Source: Paenibacillaceae bacterium
GTDB lineage: Bacteria; Bacillota; Bacilli; Paenibacillales; Paenibacillaceae
DNA: 64,000 nt
Assembly (NCBI GenBank): GCA_900766135.1
Contig: CAAFUF010000055.1
Coordinates: 62,001-126,000, forward strand
Direction: 5' to 3'
Both the position numbers and the translations under genes were made by a program. Positions 24,379-31,815 of this stretch are shown here, piece by piece (position 1 is the stretch's first letter; the number at the start of each line of letters is the position of its first letter). A model generated the notes under the pieces. The model was not told the DNA's origin. It ran no database searches and saw only the letters and a program-made list of their open reading frames with translations.

Positions 24379-25496
24379 TGGCGGAGTTGCCGCTTTATTT
24401 GCAGGATCAGACGGAAGCGCGAATTATGCAGCGAATGCTGGACCGGGTACCTTCGGATATCGATAAATCCGAGGGTTCTTTTATTTGGGACGCGGAAGCG
24501 CCGGCGGCCTTCATGCTGTCGGAGGCGGCGGCTTGGGCGCAGCAACTGCTGGCGCGCGGGTTTGCGAGTACGACGTATGGGGAATATCTCGATCTCCGGG
24601 CGGCGGAGCATGGGGTGACTCGGCGGCCGGCCGTGGCGGCGACGGGTATGGTTCGGTTTACCGGGGAGCCGGGGAAGACGGTACCCGCGGGGACTGTTGT
24701 GGCGACGCCGGCGGACGAGTATTCGGCGGAGGCGTCGATGGAATACGAAACGACGGCGGCCGTGACGTTGGATGAGCGCGGCGAAGGGACGGCCCCGATC
24801 CGGGCGCTGATTCCAGGCCGGGCGGGGGTTGTGCCGGCAGGCGTAATTCAGGTGATGGCTACGCCGGTCAGCGGCGTGACGGCCGTTACGAACCCGGAGG
24901 CCACGCGGGGCGGTGCCGATATCGAGTCGGATGAGCTGCTGTTGGAGCGTTTTTTTTCACAGGTGCGTAATCAGGGGACGAGCGGGAATAAGGCGCAATA
25001 TCTGAAGTGGGCCGGGGAGGTGCCTGGCGTGGGCGGAGCCCAGGTGGAGCCGTTGTGGCAGGGGCCGGGGACGGTCGGCATTTATTTATTGGATGCCGAC
25101 AAGCGGGCGGCTAACGAGGAGATCGTTGCTGCGGCGCAGGCCTATATCGACCCGACCCGGGACGGACAAGGCGAAGGCGCGGCGCCGGCGGGGCCGGTCG
25201 TCACGGTGATGGCCGCCGAGGAGGTGCCGATCGATATTCGCGTGAAGCTGACGTTCGCCAGCGGCGTAACGATGGCTGAGGTGAAGAAGAAAATTGAGGA
25301 TGGCGTGCGGTCGTATTTGAAGCAGCTTGCTTTTGCCGACCCGCTGGTACGGTTTACGCGGATTGCTGCGATCCTGCTCGACATTCCGCCCATCATCGAC
25401 TACGCCGAGTTGACGGTAAACGGAAATGCGGACACCAATCTGGAGATCTACACGGGCCAGGTTGCCGTGCTGGGGGCGGTGGATGTGCATGAGTGA
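24378..25496 (+). CDS. xkdT: Baseplate J-like protein
   Basis: The protein (372 aa) has the Baseplate_J pattern: LDRVPSDIDKSEGSFIWDAEAP, GEYLDLRAAEHGVTRRPAVAA, ..RGGADIESDELLLERFFSQVRNQGTSGNKAQY and GVGGAQVEPLWQGPGTVGI. J-type proteins form the outer wedge that links baseplate to fibres. I use ATG 24378, which overlaps the previous TGA by 1 nt; GTG 24375 is the alternative. Confidence 0.92.
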   Translation: MAELPLYLQDQTEARIMQRMLDRVPSDIDKSEGSFIWDAEAPAAFMLSEAAAWAQQLLARGFASTTYGEYLDLRAAEHGVTRRPAVAATGMVRFTGEPGKTVPAGTVVATPADEYSAEASMEYETTAAVTLDERGEGTAPIRALIPGRAGVVPAGVIQVMATPVSGVTAVTNPEATRGGADIESDELLLERFFSQVRNQGTSGNKAQYLKWAGEVPGVGGAQVEPLWQGPGTVGIYLLDADKRAANEEIVAAAQAYIDPTRDGQGEGAAPAGPVVTVMAAEEVPIDIRVKLTFASGVTMAEVKKKIEDGVRSYLKQLAFADPLVRFTRIAAILLDIPPIIDYAELTVNGNADTNLEIYTGQVAVLGAVDVHE

Positions 25497-26142
25497 ATCG
25501 ATGTTGAAGCGGTCGAGTGAAGAAGCTTTGCTTGCAAAATTGGGTGAACCTTTACTGGCAAGCTCAAACGTTTCTTTACTGACCAGCCCCCGAGGGCGCG
25601 AATTGTTCTCCTTCCTACCCGGATACTATGAAACTTCCCGGGTCATGCAGGCGGACATGAACGCCAAAGGGGCGGAGATGGACCTGCTCTTCGCGGCGCT
25701 GGAGGAGACGCTGCAGCAGTTCTTTGTGCGCACGGCCACGTGGGGCCTTGATCGCTGGGAGAGCGAGCTGGGCATCGCGACCGACTCTGCAAAGCCGCTG
25801 GATCAGCGCCGTGCCGTCGTGGAATCCAAGCTGCGCGGCAGCGGGAAGTTTTCGGGGCGGTTGGTGAAGAATGTGGCGGAGGTGTATGACGGCGGGAGGG
25901 TGGAGGTTTCTTTTCAGCCGGGGGAGTGGAGGTTTACGGTGAAGTTCGTGGATACCGTGGGCATTCCGCCGAACTTGGAGGATCTGAAAGCGGCCATCGA
26001 GGAGTTGAAGCCGGCGCATCTGAAGGTGGAATTTGAGTTTAACTACATGTTGATTCGTGATGTTCACGGAGTTTTGACGCTCCATGAACTGGAACAAATC
26101 CCATTAAACCAATTTGCAGGAGGTGATCCGGTTGGCAACTAA
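25489..26142 (+). CDS. xkdU: XkdU-like baseplate protein (DUF2313)
   Basis: The protein (217 aa) follows baseplate J as in PBSX: LPGYYETSRVMQADMNAKGAEMDLLF, ..QQFFVRTATWGLDRWESELGI and DLKAAIEELKPAHLKVEFEF, the gpI/DUF2313 signature. It connects the wedge to the fibre. The ATG at 25489 overlaps the xkdT stop by 8 nt; the longer frame starting 25426 lies inside xkdT. Confidence 0.87.
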   Translation: MSESMLKRSSEEALLAKLGEPLLASSNVSLLTSPRGRELFSFLPGYYETSRVMQADMNAKGAEMDLLFAALEETLQQFFVRTATWGLDRWESELGIATDSAKPLDQRRAVVESKLRGSGKFSGRLVKNVAEVYDGGRVEVSFQPGEWRFTVKFVDTVGIPPNLEDLKAAIEELKPAHLKVEFEFNYMLIRDVHGVLTLHELEQIPLNQFAGGDPVGN

Positions 26143-27529
26143 CACACCGAATCTCAATTTGCTCAAAAAAGACCCAGTAGCCGACGGAAACGAAACCTTT
26201 AATATTCAGACGATGTTGAATGAGAACTGGGATAAGATTGATGCGGCGGTGGGGGAGATGGATATACCTGATGCCTCGTTGACGGCGAAGGGGAAGGTGC
26301 AGCTTTCCAGCGAAACGGATAGCGATGCGGAGGATCGGGCAGCGACGCCGAAGGCGGTCAGTGAAATAGCCCTACAGGCGAAGTCCTACACCGATCAGCA
26401 GATCGGCTTGGTCACGGAGACGGGCATCCCGAAACTGGTTAGCTACCCGCTGCTGGTTACGGCTACGACAGACGGCCAGACGGAATACGAAATCCCGCTC
26501 GAACTATTCGACGCGAATACGGATACACTGCTGGTATCGGTTAACCGTGCCACCCTCGACTCGACGCGATATACCGTCACCAGCACGGTGCGAGATGGTT
26601 CCGGGCAGGTAACGCAGCGGGCGAAGATTACCCTACTGTCCGGCATCAAGGCGGGGTCAAAGGTCGCAATGGTCGTCTTGAAAAACGTCCCGATCGGCCC
26701 GGAAGGGGCGATCAACGGAGCGGTGCTGGCGGTGGATAGCGTGCCGATTAACCGGGTGAATGGACTGAAGGAGAAGCTTGATGCGCAGTTGGCGGAGAAA
26801 GCGAATGTAACGGATTACGTACGGCAACCTGCCTATGCGACTACATCCGGCACAGCTACTGCATATACGGTCACTCTCACGCCAGCGCCTACAACACTGC
26901 TTGAAGGCTTTGGCATTACGATTGTGCCGCACGTGGATTGCGAAGCATCCCCTTCGCTTAAGATCGGTAGCTTGACGCCTGTACCGCTCAAAGATCAGAA
27001 AGGTAATGCTTACGCAGCCGGGAAATTGTTGGCTGGAAAGCCATACGCATTTAGACTGGTAGGATCGGATTTTTTAGCAGATAGCGGTAGCGGGGCAGAG
27101 GGGAACGCTACCGCAAATGATATTCGAGTTGGCAAGACGGCAACTGTATCGTCGGGTGAAGTAATTACAGGAGCGTTGGCAGAACGAGCGACGACAACTA
27201 TTACTCCGAGTACCTCAACGCAAAACTTTCCTGCAGGTATATATTCATCGTTCACTGTAGGAGCAGTACGTAGATACAGAACAAGCTCTTATGTTGGAGC
27301 CTATAGTTCCGTAACTGTTTCAACGCCTTTCCAAGCCCAATTAGCACTGGTTGGAACTACCTACCCATTCTACTCTGCGGTTGCTATCAAAGGCTTTAGC
27401 GGTTTTGGTGATTATGCGTTTAAAGCAGATTCCACGTCGTATGTAGTATCAATCGGCACAAATAACATTGTAATCAACAGCCCTTTCAGTAGTGCGACAA
27501 CAGTTTCGATTTTTATTAATAGTGATTAA
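26132..27529 (+). CDS. Tail fibre protein
   Basis: The protein (465 aa) begins ATNTPNLNLLKKDPVADGNE and FNIQTMLNENWDKIDAA, the usual virion-attachment end of Gram-positive phage fibres. A PDASLTAKGKVQLSSETDSD..AATPKAVSEI collar follows, then beta-rich repeats and DIRVGKTATVSSGEVITGAL. The C-terminal ~110 residues are Ser/Thr/Tyr-rich and probably bind the receptor. The start is TTG at 26132, 8 nt after AGGAGG. A/T content rises toward the 3' end, which suggests exchange of the receptor-binding part. Confidence 0.85.
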   Translation: MATNTPNLNLLKKDPVADGNETFNIQTMLNENWDKIDAAVGEMDIPDASLTAKGKVQLSSETDSDAEDRAATPKAVSEIALQAKSYTDQQIGLVTETGIPKLVSYPLLVTATTDGQTEYEIPLELFDANTDTLLVSVNRATLDSTRYTVTSTVRDGSGQVTQRAKITLLSGIKAGSKVAMVVLKNVPIGPEGAINGAVLAVDSVPINRVNGLKEKLDAQLAEKANVTDYVRQPAYATTSGTATAYTVTLTPAPTTLLEGFGITIVPHVDCEASPSLKIGSLTPVPLKDQKGNAYAAGKLLAGKPYAFRLVGSDFLADSGSGAEGNATANDIRVGKTATVSSGEVITGALAERATTTITPSTSTQNFPAGIYSSFTVGAVRRYRTSSYVGAYSSVTVSTPFQAQLALVGTTYPFYSAVAIKGFSGFGDYAFKADSTSYVVSIGTNNIVINSPFSSATTVSIFINSD

Positions 27530-27542
27530 GGAGGATTTCACG

Positions 27543-27803
27543 GTGGATATAAAAGAGTTTATAGATACAAATTTTAACATAGTACTTGACGACGATGGAG
27601 ACAAATGGGTAGTCTGGGATGAAACGTGTAAAACAATGTATGATCCATTTGTAAACATCCTTTTCGGAATTACTATTAAGACAGGCCTCGAAGCTGGAAA
27701 AACATACGAAGAAATTATTAAGGATATGGTTGTCCGAAGTATTACGCAAAATTATGGACTTACTGAGTATATCATCAGGTTTACCGGGGTTTCGTTTTTC
27801 TAA
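27543..27803 (+). CDS. Hypothetical protein between the two fibre genes (86 aa)
   Basis: GTG start 6 nt after AAGGAGGATTT. The product is acidic (IKEFIDTNFNIVLDDDGDKW) with a possible hydrophobic helix around residues 38-50. No domain recognised. Between two fibre genes it could be a fibre-assembly chaperone, but that rests on place only. The DNA is AT-rich compared with the baseplate genes. Confidence 0.6.
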   Translation: MDIKEFIDTNFNIVLDDDGDKWVVWDETCKTMYDPFVNILFGITIKTGLEAGKTYEEIIKDMVVRSITQNYGLTEYIIRFTGVSFF

Positions 27804-27858
27804 TCGTGCATAACAGGACGATTTTGTGCAACAAATCTAAACTGAAAGGAGACTCAAT

Positions 27859-28728
27859 ATGGCAGAAGGAATTACTTTGCAGGAGATGGATGCGGAGGCT
27901 ACCACGCTGATAAAAACCGGACTATTTGCTGTCGCAACAAACAACGGCAACAACTACGCTGTTAAAGTATCCGATCAGGTAACTCAGCTTGAAGCAGGCT
28001 TGACGATACGATTTAAAGTAGCGGCGGATAGCACAGGTGCGCCAACACTAAACATCAATGCGCTCGGTCCACATCCTGTGTTAAAGGCTAATGGTAATCC
28101 GACAAGCTTTAAATTAGGCGGTGTCTATACTGTGGTTTGGGATGGCGAAAATTTTATAACGCAGGGTGAAGGGGGGGAGTATGGGACTGCAACAACAGCC
28201 CATGTGTTAGCACCTTATACAATTGGAACGGAAGACGGCATTATGCCTGGAACAATGGTTGATCGTAGTGGGGCAAACATCCAAGCTAGCTTTTCAGAAG
28301 ATGTCACTATTGCAAAAGGGTACAGAGACGGAACGGGAAAGGTGTTACGGCCTGTTCCTATGGGGGGAGATGTAGTAATAGAGAAATTTACCAACGGGAT
28401 TCCTGGAGCTGGGGGACTAACCATAAATTATTCTAGTTATACGAAAATCTATAGTTTTTTGATAAATGTTGCGGGAACATATAGAATCCGAATTTATGGG
28501 GGAGCTTCTTCGTATTCGAATAGTGGTTATGCTAGGGTGTACAAAAATGGGGTAGCCATTGGACCGGAACGTTACATTGGGTATTCCGGAAATAGTTACG
28601 TTCAGGATTTTACAGTAGACGCCGGAGATACTCTCGAATTATGGGGACGGTACAACTCGGGTAATGGTTTTTTACTTTGGGAATATTCAATATTAATAAA
28701 CATACCCCAATATGTAACAGCACAATAA
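27859..28728 (+). CDS. Second tail-fibre/receptor-binding protein
   Basis: The protein (289 aa) has MAEGITLQEMDAEATTLIKT, then a phage-fibre-type domain AADSTGAPTLNINALGPHPV..FKLGGVYTVVWDGENFI, then DGIMPGTMVDRSGANIQASF seen in fibre proteins of Bacilli. The last ~110 residues (GTYRIRIYGGASSYSNSGYA) form a jelly-roll-like aromatic-rich domain. A GAAAGGAGA site precedes the ATG. AT-rich DNA suggests horizontal exchange of specificity. Confidence 0.72.
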   Translation: MAEGITLQEMDAEATTLIKTGLFAVATNNGNNYAVKVSDQVTQLEAGLTIRFKVAADSTGAPTLNINALGPHPVLKANGNPTSFKLGGVYTVVWDGENFITQGEGGEYGTATTAHVLAPYTIGTEDGIMPGTMVDRSGANIQASFSEDVTIAKGYRDGTGKVLRPVPMGGDVVIEKFTNGIPGAGGLTINYSSYTKIYSFLINVAGTYRIRIYGGASSYSNSGYARVYKNGVAIGPERYIGYSGNSYVQDFTVDAGDTLELWGRYNSGNGFLLWEYSILINIPQYVTAQ

Positions 28729-28774
28729 AAAAGTGAGGGTATAGATTAATAAAAATTATTAAGTATCGACCTAA

Positions 28775-28942
28775 GAAGAAGCACAACTCATAATAGCTGA
28801 AAAAGCTAAAGGATACACGTTAGTAGAGGTATCAAATATAACCTAAGGAAATTTCATTGGTTTTCAGGAACCAAGATGGGAGCTCCCCAGTAACTCTGAA
28901 ATATCAGATTCTAGAAAACACAAAATATCTAGTCTGCCTTGA
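28775..28942 (+). pseudogene. Decayed small phage gene after the second fibre
   Basis: One frame reads EEAQLIIAEKAKGYTLVEVS.NIT, a stop at 28844, then GNFIGFQEPRWELPSNSEIS and on to TGA at 28940. No start codon or ribosome site is visible. It looks like the tail end of a small fibre-associated protein interrupted by a stop. The surrounding gap (28729-28991) holds nothing else clear. Confidence 0.4.
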
Positions 28943-28991
28943 TTTTAGACTATCTCTAGTCGAATTAAATTTGGTTTGAGGGGGAGCGAAA

Positions 28992-29145
28992 ATGACCTAC
29001 GAAGCTTGTAAAATATTGATCACAAATAAGGCATATCTGTCTGTTGAGGACATTCATACGAAGTTGGATGTTTTCCTGTTGAATAGCCCGCCTGACTACG
29101 GCTGAATACGAAGAATTGACCAGCTTACTGAACGTAACCGAATAA
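28992..29145 (+). pseudogene. XkdX-like small protein, frameshifted
   Basis: The frame starts MTYEACKILITNKAYLSVED after a GAGGGGGAG site and runs to a premature TGA at 29103. Removing one C from AGCCCGCC at 29085-29092 restores RLTTAEYEELTSLLNVTE and a stop at 29143, giving the ~50-residue form typical of XkdX-like proteins encoded after fibres. A sequencing error is the alternative to real decay. Confidence 0.6.
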
Positions 29146-29242
29146 ATTTTTGGATGAAATTGTACGAAAACAGCTTGTAAAAGACAAATAAGGACCTCAA
29201 GAGGAAAATACAATTTCTTATACTAAGAAGAAGGTGTAAATA

Positions 29243-29530
29243 ATGGACATAACGATAATCACCGCGGTGACTTCCGTGCTGGCGGCGGTGAGCGGGGTTG
29301 CGTTGGGGTGGGCGGGGCGCGCGAAGGCGGCGAAACGGGAGGCCGAGGAGTCGGCTGAGGCGGAGGCCGTGCAGCGGGCGGATGTAGAATACATCAAGCG
29401 AGGCGTTGACGACATGAAAGTCGAACAAAAACTGCAAGGTCAGCGATTTGAAGCCTTCTCCGAGCGGTTGACGCGCGTCGAGGAATCGGCCAAACAAGCC
29501 CATAAGCGGATCGATCGGCTGGAGGAATAA
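29243..29530 (+). CDS. XhlA-like membrane protein of the lysis cassette
   Basis: The protein (95 aa) has one N-terminal membrane segment (IITAVTSVLAAVSGVALGWA) followed by a charged coiled-coil with VEYIKRGVDDMKVEQKLQGQ, close to the XhlA/haemolysin pattern. In PBSX, XhlA works with a holin and an amidase in release of particles. The downstream holin and amidase genes complete the cassette. Confidence 0.7.
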   Translation: MDITIITAVTSVLAAVSGVALGWAGRAKAAKREAEESAEAEAVQRADVEYIKRGVDDMKVEQKLQGQRFEAFSERLTRVEESAKQAHKRIDRLEE

Positions 29531-29700
29531 ACGCCCTGTGAATTATTGAGGTATATGGCAGAGTATGCTAAGATCACAGTAGAAACAAGGAGGCTGCGCC
29601 ACAGCCTCCCCCGGTACAACACTTGGGTGGGAAACCTCCAAATGTTCATCAGAGAATATCCCGCACCGTTGGCGCTAACCTGGGCGGGTTATTTTCGTTT
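29531..29700 (+). ncRNA. Candidate structured RNA (antitoxin-like) in the lysis cassette
   Basis: The gap between xhlA and the amidase contains the hairpin GGAGGCTG-cgcca-CAGCCTCC (29589-29609), an open middle and a terminator-like stem CCCGC..GCGGG then TTATTTT (29660-29695). The combination recalls small antitoxin RNAs of type I systems found in prophages of Bacilli. The opposite strand has a short frame with a hydrophobic stretch (LVSTVILAYSAIYL) that could be the paired peptide. The evidence is structural only. Confidence 0.35.
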
Positions 29701-29728
29701 ATTCAGGTAAGTAAGTAATTTATACCGT

Positions 29729-29757
29729 GAGTCTGCTAAATATCGCAGGCTCTTTTT
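29729..29757 (+). terminator. Intrinsic terminator
   Basis: GAG.CTGC pairs with GCAG.CTC around an AT-rich loop and is followed by TTTTT, ~95 nt before the amidase gene. Confidence 0.6.
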
Positions 29758-29852
29758 CTTTTATGCTTAGGTGCCCTGGAATCGGACAAACAAGCGCACA
29801 GGCGAATCAGCACCCATACGGAATAGTATGAATGGAAGGGGTGAAAGCGCAT

Positions 29853-30785
29853 ATGGATACACGAAAATACCAAATTGAGCGGCGGTATGTCGCGATCCGG
29901 CCGAACGTTAGGCCCGGGACGAGGTTATCGACCGGAACGCCGGAGTTTTTTGTGGCCCATGACTCGGGAAATCCGGGAGCAACGGCGGACAATCACTATA
30001 GCTACTTCAACTCGCAAACGAATCGCTCCGCCTCGGCCCATGTGTTTATCGACGATACGAAAATTCTTGAAATTATACCGACCGGCACCGGTCCCGAACC
30101 GGCGGAAAAAGCCTGGCATGTGCTATACGACGTCACGACCGACAATGATTTGTTTGGCTATGATGCCAACGATGCGGCCATCGGAGTGGAATTTTGCTAC
30201 GGCGGGCGCATAAACTTTACGGAAGCGTACAAGCGGTATGTCTGGTATTTAGCTTATTGCTGCAGCAAATGGAACAAGAATCCTTACGTCTTTATCCCGT
30301 CCCACCGGCAACTGGATCCGGCGCGCAGACGGGACCCCGATGAGGCTCTGGCCACGGGCGGGAAATCGCTGAACCGATTGCTGGATGACATCTCGAACGA
30401 ACTCAACGTGGTACGTACGCCAAGCCCAACACCAAACTCGAATACGTCGTTTACGCCGCTCCCCGCAACCATCGCGCAGTCATTGATCGACAACTATGTT
30501 TCTCCGGCCTGGTTCGCTTCGCAAGCTAAAGGAGATCAGGTCGGAATGACGCATTTTCACAATTTGGCGAATAATCTTCGGGTGGCTTCGGGGATTCCTC
30601 TGGCATCCGCAGTCGCTGCCGGTCCGCTGATTCCGTTGCCGAAAAGCAATGCTCAGGAAATCATCTTCCGCTGGCTTTCGCCGGCCTGGTTCAAAGCGCG
30701 GGGGGAAGGCAATTCGGCGCGAGCGCAGCATTTTAACAATCTAGCGAACTATCTGCGCCGTGCAGCGGGCATCCCGGAGCAATAA
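29853..30785 (+). CDS. N-acetylmuramoyl-L-alanine amidase (endolysin)
   Basis: The protein (310 aa) has an Amidase_2 domain: EFFVAHDSGNPGATADNHYS, SASAHVFIDDTKILEIIP, KAWHVLYDV and the zinc-ligand region SHRQLDPARRRDPD. It cuts the bond between muramic acid and the stem peptide. The C-terminus carries two ~45-residue repeats, each with LSPAWF-type and HFxNLANxLRxASGIP motifs, probably wall binding. It lacks a signal peptide, so the following holin must release it. The ATG at 29853 follows AAGGGGTG. Confidence 0.88.
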   Translation: MDTRKYQIERRYVAIRPNVRPGTRLSTGTPEFFVAHDSGNPGATADNHYSYFNSQTNRSASAHVFIDDTKILEIIPTGTGPEPAEKAWHVLYDVTTDNDLFGYDANDAAIGVEFCYGGRINFTEAYKRYVWYLAYCCSKWNKNPYVFIPSHRQLDPARRRDPDEALATGGKSLNRLLDDISNELNVVRTPSPTPNSNTSFTPLPATIAQSLIDNYVSPAWFASQAKGDQVGMTHFHNLANNLRVASGIPLASAVAAGPLIPLPKSNAQEIIFRWLSPAWFKARGEGNSARAQHFNNLANYLRRAAGIPEQ

Positions 30786-30799
30786 GAAGGAGGGAAGTT

Positions 30800-31081
30800 A
30801 TGCAAAACGAGATTTTAACCAATGTGTTGGCCTTTGCTTCGGTTTTGTCTGTGTTCGTATTAGCTTTGGTCCAACTCGTCAAAACAACCGTCAACCTGCC
30901 CAAAAACCTGATCCCCTTCATCGGGCTGGTCATCGGCGTATTGGTCGGAGCCGCGGCTTACCCCTTTACGGAAATGGAGTTAGTGTTGCGGCTGTGGGCG
31001 GGAGGTTTGGCCGGTTTGTCGGCCACCGGGTTATTCGAGCTTGGGAACAATCGTCAGGGGAAGACGAAGGAGAAGGGATGA
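30800..31081 (+). CDS. Phage-type holin
   Basis: The protein (93 aa) has two or three membrane segments: ILTNVLAFASVLSVFVLALV, LIPFIGLVIGVLVGAAAY and a weaker LRLWAGGLAGLSATGLFEL, then a charged tail NNRQGKTKEKG. It lies 14 nt after the amidase with a good GAAGGAGGG site. Holin plus endolysin should lyse the producer and free the tail particles, which have no secretion route. Confidence 0.82.
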   Translation: MQNEILTNVLAFASVLSVFVLALVQLVKTTVNLPKNLIPFIGLVIGVLVGAAAYPFTEMELVLRLWAGGLAGLSATGLFELGNNRQGKTKEKG

Positions 31082-31104
31082 AAACCGGCTGATTTATTTT
31101 CCAG

Positions 31105-31148
31105 TTGAATAAAGAACACATGTTTGCATATAATACAAACAAACGTTC
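31105..31148 (+). promoter_or_regulatory. Promoter with two LexA-like boxes
   Basis: TTGAAT (31105-31110), 18-bp spacer, TATAAT (31129-31134). GAACACATGTTT (31114-31125) lies in the spacer and AAACAAACGTTC (31137-31148) lies at the start site. Each differs by one base from the Gram-positive SOS box core GAAC-N4-GTTC, so the gene may be DNA-damage induced. Confidence 0.5.
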
Positions 31149-31167
31149 TTGTTTGGAGATGATTCGG

Positions 31168-31371
31168 GTGGAAAAATACATCGGCCGGACCGTAGAAATC
31201 ATCTACATCGACCGTGCGGGCAAGATCACGCAGCGGCGGATCGAAGTTCATGACGTGCGAGGTGGTTTGGTGCGGGCAACCTGTCTGGCTTCCCATGCAC
31301 CTCGGGCTTTTCGAATTGAGAATATTTTGGCTTGTATTCCTGTGGCAAAAGGAAGGCAACATGCCTCCTGA
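31168..31371 (+). CDS. Small WYL-like domain protein
   Basis: The 67-residue product (VEKYIGRTVEIIYIDRAGKI, TQRRIEVHDVRGGLVRATCL, then APRAFRIENILACIPV) resembles a single WYL beta-domain, the ligand-sensing part of WYL regulators. No DNA-binding domain is attached. GTG at 31168 is 9 nt after GGAG; ATG at 31159 is possible. It has its own promoter with LexA-like boxes and a terminator behind it, so it is a separate unit. It could tie the cluster to the SOS response. Confidence 0.6.
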   Translation: MEKYIGRTVEIIYIDRAGKITQRRIEVHDVRGGLVRATCLASHAPRAFRIENILACIPVAKGRQHAS

Positions 31372-31387
31372 GCCTCCCCTTGTTTTG

Positions 31388-31419
31388 GGCCGTTTCGCTT
31401 TTTGCGAGCGGCCTTTTTT
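31388..31419 (+). terminator. Intrinsic terminator
   Basis: GGCCG...CGC and GCG..CGGCC around TTTTT, then six T. It closes the right end of the tail cluster. Confidence 0.85.
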
Positions 31420-31493
31420 GCATGTTTCGGAAAGATCGGAAAGGACAACTACCGAGTTTTCCTTTGTGATAAAATGAAAGCAAATCATTTTGC

Positions 31494-31740
31494 ATAAAAT
31501 AAAGAGTGAGGACGGGCGAACATCTTCACTCTGGCAACTGCCGCTTTGAAGAGCGGTCGGCTGTAGTTAATGGAAAGGCATCACCTACCACGTGGGCTGT
31601 CTATTTCTTTTTGTTTTGGTTTGACGTGGTTACATTGTAATGACCAAACCGATGAGTGCTATTAATTGCGCTCCGAATTGTATCATCAAAAACAGTGCGT
31701 CTTAACCTCCACAGGGGTCATATCACTTCGCGGAAAAATA
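31494..31740 (-). other. Degenerate holin-like toxin locus (type I toxin-antitoxin type)
   Basis: On the minus strand the frame 31630-31701 reads DALFLMIQFGAQLIALIGLV then ITM and stop, the core of the putative holin-like toxins of Bacilli. A GGAGG site is present but the frame has no start codon beyond an internal ATG at 31686 and ends early. The conserved structured 3' part follows (CCGCTCTTCAAAGCGG hairpin, then a GAGTGA..TCACTC stem and T-rich tail as terminator). Intact toxins are ~30 residues with a basic tail, so this copy is probably inactive. Confidence 0.55.
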
Positions 31741-31815
31741 ACGTAACTATTCCTTAAATCGAAGCGTCTACATAGAAAGAAATAAAAATAAGAAATCAAA
31801 AGAGGCGAAAGAGCA

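Noticed and set aside
29440..29649. 69-residue minus-strand frame as a real gene
   Set aside because: It overlaps the end of the XhlA-like gene. Only its first part might be a small peptide paired with the structured RNA, which is noted as a weak possibility instead.
13790..31419. Active temperate prophage
   Set aside because: No integrase, terminase, portal, capsid, replication gene or attachment-site duplication is visible at the edges.
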